This document shows, piece after piece, positions 56,891-64,000 of a DNA stretch of 64,000 nucleotides. Below the pieces are notes generated by a model. It made no database searches, was not told the origin of the DNA, and saw only the letters and a list, made by a program, of their open reading frames with translations. Source of the DNA: Roseovarius faecimaris. Its GTDB lineage: Bacteria > Pseudomonadota > Alphaproteobacteria > Rhodobacterales > Rhodobacteraceae. Numbering within the stretch: the stretch's first letter is position 1; every line of letters begins with the position of its first letter. The DNA is taken from NCBI RefSeq assembly GCF_009762325.1, contig NZ_CP034348.1, positions 874,501 through 938,500 of the forward strand. The letters are read 5' to 3'. A program made the translations under genes and the position numbers.

Positions 56891-57364
56891 ATGAAACTGC
56901 ATGAACTGCGCGACAATGACGGCGCAACCAAGAAACGCACCCGCGTAGGCCGTGGTCCGGGCTCGGGCAAGGGCAAGACCGGTGGCCGGGGTATCAAAGG
57001 TCAGAAATCCCGCTCGGGCGTGGCGATCAAAGGGTATGAAGGCGGGCAGATGCCGCTCTACCAACGCCTGCCGAAGCGCGGCTTCACCAAGCCGAACGCC
57101 AAGAAATTTGCCGTGGTCAACCTCGGCCTGATCCAGAAATTCGTGGACGCCAAGAAGCTCGACGCCAAAGGCACGATCACCGAGGACGTGCTGGTGGAAA
57201 GCGGCCTGGTGCGCCGCAAGCTCGACGGTGTGCGCGTGCTTGCCAAGGGCGACGTGACCGCGAAACTGAACATCGAAGTGACCGGCGCGTCCAAATCGGC
57301 CATCGAGGCGGTCGAGAAGGCGGGCGGCTCACTCAAGGTCACAACCGCGCAGGCGGCTGAATAA
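56891..57364 (+). CDS. rplO: 50S ribosomal protein L15
   Basis: 157 aa from ATG 56891 ([20 protein letters not shown]). [20 protein letters not shown] and [20 protein letters not shown] are conserved. First gene of the rplO-secY-adk segment. Confidence 0.98.
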   Translation: MKLHELRDNDGATKKRTRVGRGPGSGKGKTGGRGIKGQKSRSGVAIKGYEGGQMPLYQRLPKRGFTKPNAKKFAVVNLGLIQKFVDAKKLDAKGTITEDVLVESGLVRRKLDGVRVLAKGDVTAKLNIEVTGASKSAIEAVEKAGGSLKVTTAQAAE

Positions 57365-57368
57365 GAGG

Positions 57369-57397
57369 TTGTGAGCGGGCCGCGCGCCCCTTACATA
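57369..57397 (+). promoter_or_regulatory. Possible secY promoter
   Basis: TTGTGA (57369-57374), 17-base spacer, TACATA (57392-57397). Weak match; supported only by the hairpin that follows, as at other ribosomal promoters here. Confidence 0.3.
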
Positions 57398-57416
57398 GCT
57401 CTTAGTTTTCCAAAAC

Positions 57417-57451
57417 ACGCCGCCCGGCCGGAAAACGGCTCTGGGCGGCGT
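57417..57451 (+). promoter_or_regulatory. Nested GC-rich hairpin ahead of secY
   Basis: ACGCCGCCC and GGGCGGCGT form a 9-bp perfect stem; inside it GCCG-GAAAA-CGGC can form a second hairpin. No T-run follows, so it is more likely a leader structure or processing site than a terminator. It ends 20 bases before the secY ATG. Confidence 0.55.
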
Positions 57452-57471
57452 TGTCATAAAGAGAGAGCCGA

Positions 57472-58836
57472 ATGGTATCCGCAGCTGAACAAATGGCCGC
57501 CAACACGAGCTGGTCGGCCCTGGGCAAGGCCACTGATCTCCGCAACCGTATCTTTTTCACGCTGGGTCTGCTCTGCGTCTATCGCCTGGGCACCTATATT
57601 CCCGTGCCGGGCATCGACGGGGCCGAGCTGCGGCAATTCATGGAGCAGGCGGCCACCGGCATCGGCGGCATCCTGTCGATGTTCACCGGCGGCGCGCTGG
57701 GGCGGATGGGGATCTTTGCCCTTGGCATCATGCCCTACATTTCGGCCTCTATTATCGTTCAGCTTCTGACGGCCATGGTGCCCGCGCTTGAGCAGCTCAA
57801 GAAAGAGGGCGAGCAGGGGCGCAAGAAGATCAACCAATATACCCGCTATGGCACGGTGTTTCTGGCCACGCTGCAAAGCTATGGCCTCGCCATGTCGCTG
57901 CAATCGGGCGATATCGTGACCAATCCGGGCGCGTTCTTTGTGGCGTCCTGCATGATCACCCTGGTGGGTGGCACGATGTTCCTGATGTGGCTGGGTGAGC
58001 AGATCACCGCGCGCGGTGTGGGCAACGGCATCTCGCTGATCATCTTCGTCGGTATCATCGCCGAAGTTCCGGCCGCTCTGGCGCAATTCTTCGCCTCTGG
58101 CCGCTCGGGCGCCATCAGCCCGGCGGTGATCATCGGCGTGATCCTCATGGTCATCGTGACCATCGGCTTTGTGGTGTTCATGGAGCGCTCGCTTCGCAAG
58201 ATCCATATCCAGTATCCCCGCCGCCAGGTCGGGATGAAGGTCTATGACGGGGGCTCCTCGCACCTGCCGGTCAAGGTCAACCCCGCAGGCGTGATCCCGG
58301 CGATCTTCGCCAGCTCGCTTTTGCTTCTGCCGATCACCATCGGGACGTTCTCGGGCAATTCGACCAACCCGGTCCTGTCGACCATTCTGGCCTATTTCGG
58401 CCCGGGCCAGCCCGCCTATCTGGCCTTCTTCACCCTGATGATCGTGTTCTTCACCTATTTCTACACGTTCAACGTGGCCTTCAAACCCGATGACGTGGCG
58501 GACAACCTGAAGAACCAGAACGGCTTCGTTCCCGGTGTGCGCCCGGGCAAGAAGACGGCGGAGTATCTGGAATACGTGGTCAACCGCGTGCTCGTGCTGG
58601 GCTCGGCCTATCTGGCCCTCGTGTGTCTTCTGCCCGAGATCCTGCGCGCGCAGCTCAACATTCCGTTCTATTTCGGCGGCACCTCGGTTCTGATTGTGGT
58701 CTCGGTGACGATGGACACGATCCAGCAGGTGCAAAGCCATCTTCTGGCGCATCAATATGAAGGGCTGATTGAAAAGTCGCAGCTCAGCGGCAAGGGCAAG
58801 AAACGCGCCCGCAGAAAAGGGACTGGACGAAAATGA
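57472..58836 (+). CDS. secY: Protein translocase subunit SecY
   Basis: 454 aa with about 10 membrane helices. Conserved [40 protein letters not shown] (TM2) and the cytoplasmic [20 protein letters not shown] are present. Channel of the Sec pathway. The rpmJ gene that often follows secY is not here. Overlaps adk by 4 bp. Confidence 0.98.
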   Translation: MVSAAEQMAANTSWSALGKATDLRNRIFFTLGLLCVYRLGTYIPVPGIDGAELRQFMEQAATGIGGILSMFTGGALGRMGIFALGIMPYISASIIVQLLTAMVPALEQLKKEGEQGRKKINQYTRYGTVFLATLQSYGLAMSLQSGDIVTNPGAFFVASCMITLVGGTMFLMWLGEQITARGVGNGISLIIFVGIIAEVPAALAQFFASGRSGAISPAVIIGVILMVIVTIGFVVFMERSLRKIHIQYPRRQVGMKVYDGGSSHLPVKVNPAGVIPAIFASSLLLLPITIGTFSGNSTNPVLSTILAYFGPGQPAYLAFFTLMIVFFTYFYTFNVAFKPDDVADNLKNQNGFVPGVRPGKKTAEYLEYVVNRVLVLGSAYLALVCLLPEILRAQLNIPFYFGGTSVLIVVSVTMDTIQQVQSHLLAHQYEGLIEKSQLSGKGKKRARRKGTGRK

Positions 58837-59477
58837 ACATTATCCTTCTCGGACCGCCGGGCGCCGGCAAAGGCACGCAGGCACATATCCTCGTCGAAGG
58901 GCGCGGGATGATCCAGCTTTCGACCGGTGACATGCTGCGCGAAGCCAAGGACAGCGGAACCGAGATGGGCAAGATCGTGGCCGACGTGATGGCGCGCGGC
59001 GATCTGGTGACGGATGAGATCGTGATCGGCCTGATCCGCGAGAAGCTTCAGGGCGACAAGCAGGGCGGCTTCATCTTCGACGGCTTCCCCCGCACCCTGG
59101 CCCAGGCCGATGCGCTGGCCGATCTGCTGGCCGAGAATGGCGAGACGCTGGATGCCGTGGTGGAAATGCAGGTGGATGACGATGCCCTGGTGCAGCGGAT
59201 CACCGCGCGATCGACCTGTGGCGGCTGCGGCGCGGTCTATAACGACATCACCAAGCCCTGGCCCGCCGATGGCAAATGCGCCAATTGCGGCTCGACCGAG
59301 GTCAAGCGCCGGGCGGATGACAATGAGGAAAGCCTCAAGAACCGCCTGATGGAGTATTACAAGAAAACCTCGCCGCTGATCGGGTATTACTACGCCAAGG
59401 GTCAGCTGCGCTCGGTCAACGGTCTGGGCGAGATCGACGAGGTGTCCGCGTCAATCGCAGGCGCGCTGGACGGGTAA
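58833..59477 (+). CDS. adk: Adenylate kinase, zinc-lid type
   Basis: 214 aa. P-loop GPPGAGKGT (7-15), substrate motif [14 protein letters not shown], and a lid with four Cys at 129, 132, 149 and 152 that would bind zinc. It balances ATP, ADP and AMP. Coupled to secY. The ribosomal order is interrupted after it by the BLUF gene. Confidence 0.97.
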   Translation: MNIILLGPPGAGKGTQAHILVEGRGMIQLSTGDMLREAKDSGTEMGKIVADVMARGDLVTDEIVIGLIREKLQGDKQGGFIFDGFPRTLAQADALADLLAENGETLDAVVEMQVDDDALVQRITARSTCGGCGAVYNDITKPWPADGKCANCGSTEVKRRADDNEESLKNRLMEYYKKTSPLIGYYYAKGQLRSVNGLGEIDEVSASIAGALDG

Positions 59478-59524
59478 TCCCGGCTGGCCCTGTCCAAGGC
59501 CATGCCTGGGCAGGCGGGCGGATG

Positions 59525-59935
59525 TCAGTGGCTCGCAATCCGTTTGATCTGGGCGATGATCGCGTCCGCGTCGCCTTCGGGGCCATGGGGGCTTTCGCTG
59601 ATCCCGCCTGGGGCGAGGCCGGAAAGGCGGGCCACCTGATATCCCATAGACCAGTCTGCGAAGAGCGGTTTGTCCACCGCTTCGAATTTGAGGCATTCAA
59701 CATCCGTGTGACGCTGATCCCGGCAAATTCGTGCGAATAGAAGCCTCAGCCTGTCCTCGGAGCCTTCCAGCACCTGATAGAAGAGCCGCTGATCGCGCAG
59801 CAGATACCCGGAAATGCCTGCCAGCTTGTTGGCGGCAATGGCGTGGTTCAGAATATCCATATCGCTGCTATGCCATTTGCTATGGTTGGAGACGCTGCGA
59901 TACAAGAGTTGAAAGTCCATGAAATTGCCGTCCAT
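59525..59935 (-). CDS. BLUF-domain blue-light sensor between adk and rpsM
   Basis: About 136 aa (ATG 59935; ATG 59920 is an alternative; no strong ribosome site for either). BLUF flavin-photocycle residues are complete: Tyr in FQLLYRS (12), Asn in IAANKLAGISG (36), Gln in FYQVLEG (54), and Trp/Met in FADWSMGY (95, 97). A short C-terminal tail follows, with no output domain, so it should act by contacting a separate partner. It is transcribed against the ribosomal genes and is less GC-rich than they are. Confidence 0.88.
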   Translation of the reverse strand: MDGNFMDFQLLYRSVSNHSKWHSSDMDILNHAIAANKLAGISGYLLRDQRLFYQVLEGSEDRLRLLFARICRDQRHTDVECLKFEAVDKPLFADWSMGYQVARLSGLAPGGISESPHGPEGDADAIIAQIKRIASH

Positions 59936-60060
59936 TGCCGCTGTTGAAGAAGTAGTGCCTTGGCAGGTATTGAGGTCTTGTTGCAGCAGCGTACGGTCGC
60001 CTTGATGGTGCGGCGCCAGAGAGCCGGGCAACAGGGCGCAAAGACCTTTGGCGTTTGGGG

Positions 60061-60089
60061 TTGACGCCCCTGTCAAACCTGACTAGACC
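60061..60089 (+). promoter_or_regulatory. Possible rpsM (alpha operon) promoter
   Basis: TTGACG (60061-60066) with a TAGACC-like -10 after 17 bases. The -35 and the CTAGACC sequence recur at the rplB promoter, but with different spacing. Weak. Confidence 0.3.
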
Positions 60090-60164
60090 GCACCATCTCT
60101 AAGAGAAAATGATTCCTTGACGGGTCGCGCCCGCCACCGAATCGATCACCTGAAGTCAGCTGCG

Positions 60165-60221
60165 GCCCGAGCATCATGCCTCGGGCTTACGTTGTGAAAA
60201 AAGGGTCTGGAGCTACGGACC
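60165..60221 (+). promoter_or_regulatory. Two-hairpin leader of rpsM
   Basis: GCCCGAG-N8-CTCGGGC, then GGGTC-N10-GACCC 25 bases before the ribosome site AAAAAGGAAAG. In E. coli the alpha-operon leader folds as a pseudoknot bound by S4; rpsD is not in this operon here, so the regulator, if any, would differ. Confidence 0.4.
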
Positions 60222-60245
60222 CGCAACGAAAAAGGAAAGTGACAC

Positions 60246-60614
60246 GTGGCACGTATCGCCGGCGTAAACATCCCGACCCACAAACGGGTCCCGATCGCCC
60301 TCACCTATATCACCGGTATCGGCCATGCTTCGGCCAAAGCCATCTGCGAAGCCGTGAACATCGACGCTGCCCGTCGTGTGAACGAGCTCTCCGACGCCGA
60401 AGTTCTTGCCGTGCGCGAGCATATCGACGCCAATTACAACGTCGAAGGCGACCTGCGCCGTGAAGTGCAGATGAACATCAAGCGCCTGATGGACCTCGGC
60501 TGCTACCGTGGCCTGCGCCATCGCCGCAATCTGCCCGTGCGCGGCCAGCGCACCCACACCAATGCGCGCACGCGCAAAGGTCCGGCGAAACCCATCGCCG
60601 GCAAGAAGAAGTAA
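60246..60614 (+). CDS. rpsM: 30S ribosomal protein S13
   Basis: 122 aa from a GTG start (60246) with AAAAAGGAAAG upstream. [20 protein letters not shown] and [20 protein letters not shown] are typical. Confidence 0.98.
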   Translation: MARIAGVNIPTHKRVPIALTYITGIGHASAKAICEAVNIDAARRVNELSDAEVLAVREHIDANYNVEGDLRREVQMNIKRLMDLGCYRGLRHRRNLPVRGQRTHTNARTRKGPAKPIAGKKK

Positions 60615-60629
60615 GGGAGGGCAGAGCAC

Positions 60630-61019
60630 ATGGCACGTGATACCCGTCGCGCAAAGCGCAAGGTCTCCAAGAACATCGCCACCGGTGTGGCGCATGTGAA
60701 CAGCTCGTTCAACAACACCAAGATCCTGATCTCGGACGTGCAGGGCAACGCGATTGCCTGGTCCTCGGCCGGGACCATGGGCTTCAAGGGCTCGCGCAAA
60801 TCGACCCCTTACGCGGCCCAGATGGCTGCGGAGGATGCGGGCAAGAAAGCTCAGGAGCATGGCATGAAGACGCTCGAAGTCGAAGTGCAAGGCCCCGGCT
60901 CTGGCCGTGAAAGCGCGCTGCGCGCCCTGGCGGCGATTGGTTTCAACATCACCTCGATCCGTGATGTGACCCCGATTGCCCACAATGGCTGCCGCCCGCC
61001 GAAACGCCGCCGCGTTTAA
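60630..61019 (+). CDS. rpsK: 30S ribosomal protein S11
   Basis: 129 aa. [20 protein letters not shown] and the C-terminal [20 protein letters not shown], whose Asn-Gly often becomes isoaspartate, are present. Followed by rpoA after 116 bp with no evident terminator. Confidence 0.98.
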   Translation: MARDTRRAKRKVSKNIATGVAHVNSSFNNTKILISDVQGNAIAWSSAGTMGFKGSRKSTPYAAQMAAEDAGKKAQEHGMKTLEVEVQGPGSGRESALRALAAIGFNITSIRDVTPIAHNGCRPPKRRRV

Positions 61020-61135
61020 GCATTCGTATTCCGGGTGGGGCCGCGTGAGACGTCACGGCCCCATTCCGCATTTTTGAAACCTCGGGCGTCGTCCACCTTT
61101 GGACATGGGGGGGCGACAGGTATGGAGGGAAGAGC

Positions 61136-62152
61136 ATGATCCATAAGAACTGGGCCGAATTGATCAAACCGACACAGCTCGACGTGAAGCCGGGCAATGA
61201 CCCGCTGCGTCAGGCCACCATCGTGGCCGAACCGCTGGAGCGCGGCTTTGGCCTGACCATGGGCAACGCCCTGCGCCGCGTGCTGCTGAGCTCGCTGCAA
61301 GGCGCCGCCATCACCTCCGTGCAGATCGACAACGTCCTGCATGAGTTCTCCTCGGTTGCCGGTGTGCGTGAAGACGTGACCGACATCGTGCTGAACCTCA
61401 AGGGCGTCGCCCTGCGCATGGAAGTCGAAGGGCCCAAGCGCCTGTCGATCAATGCCAAGGGGCCGGGCGTCGTGACCGCGGGCGATATCTCCGACAGCGC
61501 GGGCATCGAAGTGCTGAACAAAGAGCACGTGATCTGCCACCTCGACGATGGCGCCGATCTCTTCATGGAACTCACCGTGAATACCGGCAAAGGCTATGTC
61601 TCGGCAGACAAGAACAAGCCCGAGGATGCGCCCATTGGCCTGATCCCCGTCGATGCGATCTATAGCCCCGTGATCAAGGTCAGCTATGACGTACAGCCCA
61701 CCCGTGAGGGCCAGGTGCTGGACTATGACAAGCTGACCATGAAAGTGGAAACCGATGGCTCGATCACCCCGGACGATGCCGTGGCCTATGCCGCGCGTAT
61801 CCTGCAGGATCAGCTCAGCATCTTCGTCAACTTCGAAGAGCCTGAGAGCGCCGGCCGTCAGGACGAGGACGATGGTCTGGAGTTCAACCCGCTTCTGCTG
61901 AAGAAAGTGGACGAGCTGGAGCTTTCCGTGCGCTCGGCTAACTGCCTGAAGAACGACAATATCGTCTATATCGGCGACCTGATCCAGAAAACCGAAGCCG
62001 AGATGCTGCGCACCCCGAACTTCGGCCGCAAGTCCCTGAACGAGATCAAGGAAGTGCTGTCTGGCATGGGTCTGCACCTGGGTATGGATGTCGAAGACTG
62101 GCCTCCCGACAATATCGAGGACCTGGCCAAGAAATTCGAAGACCAGTTTTAG
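61136..62152 (+). CDS. rpoA: RNA polymerase subunit alpha
   Basis: 338 aa. N-terminal dimerisation domain ([20 protein letters not shown]) and C-terminal domain for promoter and activator contact ([36 protein letters not shown]). The stop codon abuts a REP pair. Confidence 0.98.
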   Translation: MIHKNWAELIKPTQLDVKPGNDPLRQATIVAEPLERGFGLTMGNALRRVLLSSLQGAAITSVQIDNVLHEFSSVAGVREDVTDIVLNLKGVALRMEVEGPKRLSINAKGPGVVTAGDISDSAGIEVLNKEHVICHLDDGADLFMELTVNTGKGYVSADKNKPEDAPIGLIPVDAIYSPVIKVSYDVQPTREGQVLDYDKLTMKVETDGSITPDDAVAYAARILQDQLSIFVNFEEPESAGRQDEDDGLEFNPLLLKKVDELELSVRSANCLKNDNIVYIGDLIQKTEAEMLRTPNFGRKSLNEIKEVLSGMGLHLGMDVEDWPPDNIEDLAKKFEDQF

Positions 62153-62208
62153 GTGCGTGTGAACACGCACCCTACCGCCAGGATGTAGGGTGCGTGATTT
62201 CACGCACC
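62152..62208. repeat. REP-like inverted pair between rpoA and rplQ
   Basis: GGTGCGTG-TGAA-CACGCACC with CCTAC tail (62152-62175), 9-base spacer, then GTAG plus GGTGCGTGA-TT-TCACGCACC (62185-62208). The first base is the last base of the rpoA stop codon. Confidence 0.85.
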
Positions 62209-62289
62209 ACCGGGCAATCCCGCCCCAAGGAGAGCGGCTGACACGCATCAGACCGCCGGACAAAGCAAAACCAAGAAGGAACCAGAAAA

Positions 62290-62715
62290 ATGCGTCACGC
62301 ACGAGGATACCGCCGCCTGAACCGCACTCATGAGCACCGCAAGGCGCTCTTTGCCAACATGGCCGGCTCGCTCATCGAACATGAGCAAATCAAGACCACC
62401 CTGCCCAAAGCCAAGGAACTGCGCCGCGTGGTGGAAAAGCTGATCACCCTGGGCAAGCGCGGCGATCTGCACGCGCGCCGTCAGGCCGCATCGCAGCTCA
62501 AGCAGGACATGCATGTGGCCAAGCTCTTTGACGTGCTTGGACCGCGCTATGCCGAACGTCAGGGCGGGTATGTCCGCGTGCTGAAGGCCGGCTTCCGCTA
62601 TGGCGACATGGCTCCGATGGCGATCATCGAATTCGTCGATCGTGACGTCGATGCCAAGGGTGCCGCCGACAAGGCCCGCGTGGCCGCCGAAGAGGCAGCC
62701 GGCGACGACGAATAA
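62290..62715 (+). CDS. rplQ: 50S ribosomal protein L17
   Basis: 141 aa, [20 protein letters not shown] and the [20 protein letters not shown] stretch. Last gene of the ribosomal supercluster. ACCAGAAAA precedes the ATG; AAGGAACC lies a little further up. Confidence 0.98.
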   Translation: MRHARGYRRLNRTHEHRKALFANMAGSLIEHEQIKTTLPKAKELRRVVEKLITLGKRGDLHARRQAASQLKQDMHVAKLFDVLGPRYAERQGGYVRVLKAGFRYGDMAPMAIIEFVDRDVDAKGAADKARVAAEEAAGDDE

Positions 62716-62719
62716 ATTG

Positions 62720-62770
62720 AATTCCCGAATGGGAATTGGGGCCCCTGCCGGATCGGCGGGGGCTTTTCTT
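62720..62770 (+). terminator. Terminator at the end of the ribosomal supercluster
   Basis: AATTCCC-GAAT-GGGAATT (62720-62737) followed by a fully paired 9-bp stem GCCCCTGCC/GGCGGGGGC (one G-U pair) and TTTTCTTTT. Confidence 0.9.
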
Positions 62771-62798
62771 TTGGGTCATTTGCAGCCTAACTGCAGCT

Positions 62799-63851
62799 AT
62801 GCGCCTTGACGAACTTCCCCCCGCATTCACCGGCCCCGCGGCCTGGATCGGCCGCGATCTGGCGGCCCGGCCCGAGACATGGCACGTCGCCCTTTCCGAT
62901 GCACAGATCGCTGATCTTGAACAGGCGGCTGAGGCCTATCTCGCCCTTGGCCGCGACATCGGTGAGATCACGGCAGAGGCGTTTCCGCTGGGCCCGTTTG
63001 CCAGCCATGTGACCCGGTTGCGTGACAAGCTGATCAAGGGTATCGGCGTTGAGGTGCTGAGCGGCCTGCCCGTGCAGCGGTATAGCCAGGAGATGGCCGC
63101 CACCATCTTCTGCGGGATCGGCGCGCATCTGGGGCGGGCGCGCTCGCAGAATGCCGCCGGGCACATCCTGGGCCATGTGCGCGATACAGGGGCGGACCCC
63201 AACGACACCAACACCCGCATCTATCAGACCTCCGCGCGCCAGACCTTTCACACCGACAGCGCCGACGTGGTGGGCCTGATGTGCCTGCGCGATGCCAAGG
63301 AGGGCGGCGATAGCCTTCTGGTCAGCGCCGAGACACTCTTTAACCGCATGCGCGCCACGCGCCCGGACCTTCTGGCGCTGCTCTTTGACCCCATCGCCAC
63401 CGACCGGCGCGGCGAGGTTCCCGAAGGGATGAAGCCTTTCATGGAAATCCCGGTGCTGAGCTGGCACGCGGGTCATCTGACCGTTTTTTACCAGCGGCAG
63501 TATATCGACAGCGCGCAGCGGTTTCCCGACGCCATGCGCCTGACCGAGCAGCATATCGAGGCGCTCGATATGTTCGACGCCCTTGCCAATGATCCGGAGT
63601 TGCACATCCAGATGCGCCTCAAGCCGGGCGATATGCAGTTTGTCTATAATCACGCGCAACTGCACGACCGGACCGGCTTTGTCGACTGGCCCGATAGGGA
63701 CAAGCGGCGGCACCTGATGCGGCTGTGGCTGTCTGTTCCGGGGGACAGGCCGCTGCCGGAATGCTTCCGGCAACGCTATGGCTCGATCGAGATTGGCAAT
63801 CGCGGCGGGATCGTCACTGCCGGCACAAGGCTGCACGCCCCGCTGGACTGA
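62799..63851 (+). CDS. TauD/TfdA-like Fe(II)/2-oxoglutarate dioxygenase family protein
   Basis: 350 aa from ATG 62799 (MRLDELPPAFTGPAAWIGRD). The iron site is HTD in ARQTFHTDSADVVGLMCL, with the distal His in MQFVYNHAQLHDRTGF and the co-substrate Arg in DKRRHLMRLWLS. Related proteins hydroxylate small organic acids, sulfonates or amino acids; the substrate is not known. No clear ribosome-binding site is seen and the gene stands alone after the L17 terminator. Confidence 0.85.
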   Translation: MRLDELPPAFTGPAAWIGRDLAARPETWHVALSDAQIADLEQAAEAYLALGRDIGEITAEAFPLGPFASHVTRLRDKLIKGIGVEVLSGLPVQRYSQEMAATIFCGIGAHLGRARSQNAAGHILGHVRDTGADPNDTNTRIYQTSARQTFHTDSADVVGLMCLRDAKEGGDSLLVSAETLFNRMRATRPDLLALLFDPIATDRRGEVPEGMKPFMEIPVLSWHAGHLTVFYQRQYIDSAQRFPDAMRLTEQHIEALDMFDALANDPELHIQMRLKPGDMQFVYNHAQLHDRTGFVDWPDRDKRRHLMRLWLSVPGDRPLPECFRQRYGSIEIGNRGGIVTAGTRLHAPLD

Positions 63852-63931
63852 GAGCTGCCTCGCCGCCCGCGCGGCTTGCAATCCGGCGGCGCGCGGCTCA
63901 TATCCTGATCAGCGCCACCGCCGGAGTGACC

Positions 63932-64000
63932 ATGTTTCGCGCCACGCTCGCTTGCCTCATACTGCTGACAAGCCCGCTCTGGGCTGAAACCCGCGTGCCT
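63932..64000 (+). CDS. Start of a secreted protein, cut by window end
   Basis: ATG 63932 with GGAG 5-8 bases upstream opens MFRATLACLILLTSPLWA, a signal peptide with a likely cut after WA, then ETRVP. Only 23 codons are visible. In many roseobacters a secreted DegP/Do-type protease lies near rplQ, but nothing here proves that. Confidence 0.6.
   Translation, partial: MFRATLACLILLTSPLWAETRVP

Larger units (their letters stand above)
59936..60245. other. 310-bp region upstream of rpsM
   Basis: Contains a possible rpsM promoter (60061-60089), a GCCCGAG/CTCGGGC hairpin (60165-60186) and a GGGTC/GACCC hairpin (60202-60221) flanked by GTTG and CAAC. The frame of the BLUF gene is open further upstream but not protein-like. 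Confidence 0.6.

Noticed and set aside
58600-60246. rpmJ or infA in the secY-rpsM interval
   Set aside because: No short Lys/Arg/Cys-rich frame matching L36 or an IF-1 frame is present; these genes must lie elsewhere.

Overview
The window is high-GC alphaproteobacterial chromosome. The best fit is a marine member of the Rhodobacteraceae (roseobacter group). Three things point there: the leuS-lptE-holA order, the DUF3576 and tandem DUF2125 proteins, and a joined str-S10-spc-alpha ribosomal supercluster. No rRNA, prophage, integrase, insertion sequence or CRISPR array was seen. One tRNA is present, tRNA-Arg(TCT).

0-10.6 kb holds a cut GntR regulator, an exbB-exbD-exbD-tonB energy-transduction operon, tRNA-Arg, truA, a ycjX-GNAT-ycjF membrane-stress operon, and a leftward run of fasciclin lipoprotein, truncated haemoglobin, PPOX flavoprotein and FAD monooxygenase genes. 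10.6-21.4 kb is dominated by ileS, leuS, lptE and holA, with an L,D-transpeptidase, a YggS-type PLP protein, a DUF3576 lipoprotein and a GT4 glycosyltransferase. ileS has an Ile-rich, apparently leaderless 16-codon leader peptide just upstream. 21.4-38.1 kb is mixed housekeeping and accessory: MFS and DMT transporters, GFA protein, GST, flavoprotein, MscS channel, HNH protein, multicopper oxidase, crotonase and SDR, two DUF2125 paralogues, TldE/PmbA, CysQ, a rhamnosyltransferase-like protein and an Ldh-family oxidoreductase.

38.3-62.7 kb is the translation supercluster: rpsL-rpsG-fusA-tuf, rpsJ-rplC-rplD-rplW, rplB-rpsS-rplV-rpsC-rplP, rpmC-rpsQ-rplN-rplX-rplE-rpsN-rpsH-rplF-rplR, rpsE-rpmD, rplO-secY-adk, rpsM-rpsK-rpoA-rplQ. 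Gene order is ancestral, but the block is cut at several points. Four cuts carry unrelated genes: DUF4262; a lysozyme-like protein plus a TIGR02466 protein; a 71-aa ORF plus a VWA protein plus an orphan ectoine synthase; and a BLUF photoreceptor. Several cuts have an intrinsic terminator before them and a new promoter after them, with a GC-rich hairpin at the predicted 5' end of the new message. The cuts also concentrate two repeat families: GTAG-headed REP-like palindromes, often in inverted pairs, and a roughly 175-bp dispersed repeat with three copies. The window ends with a 2-oxoglutarate dioxygenase-like gene and the first codons of a secreted protein.

The strongest novelty candidates are the leaderless Ile leader peptide of ileS, the repeat-associated splitting of the ribosomal supercluster, and a twin-ExbD operon in which one ExbD has Asn at the usual proton-carrying Asp. 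All calls rest on reading the sequence and on knowledge of the families; no database search was run.
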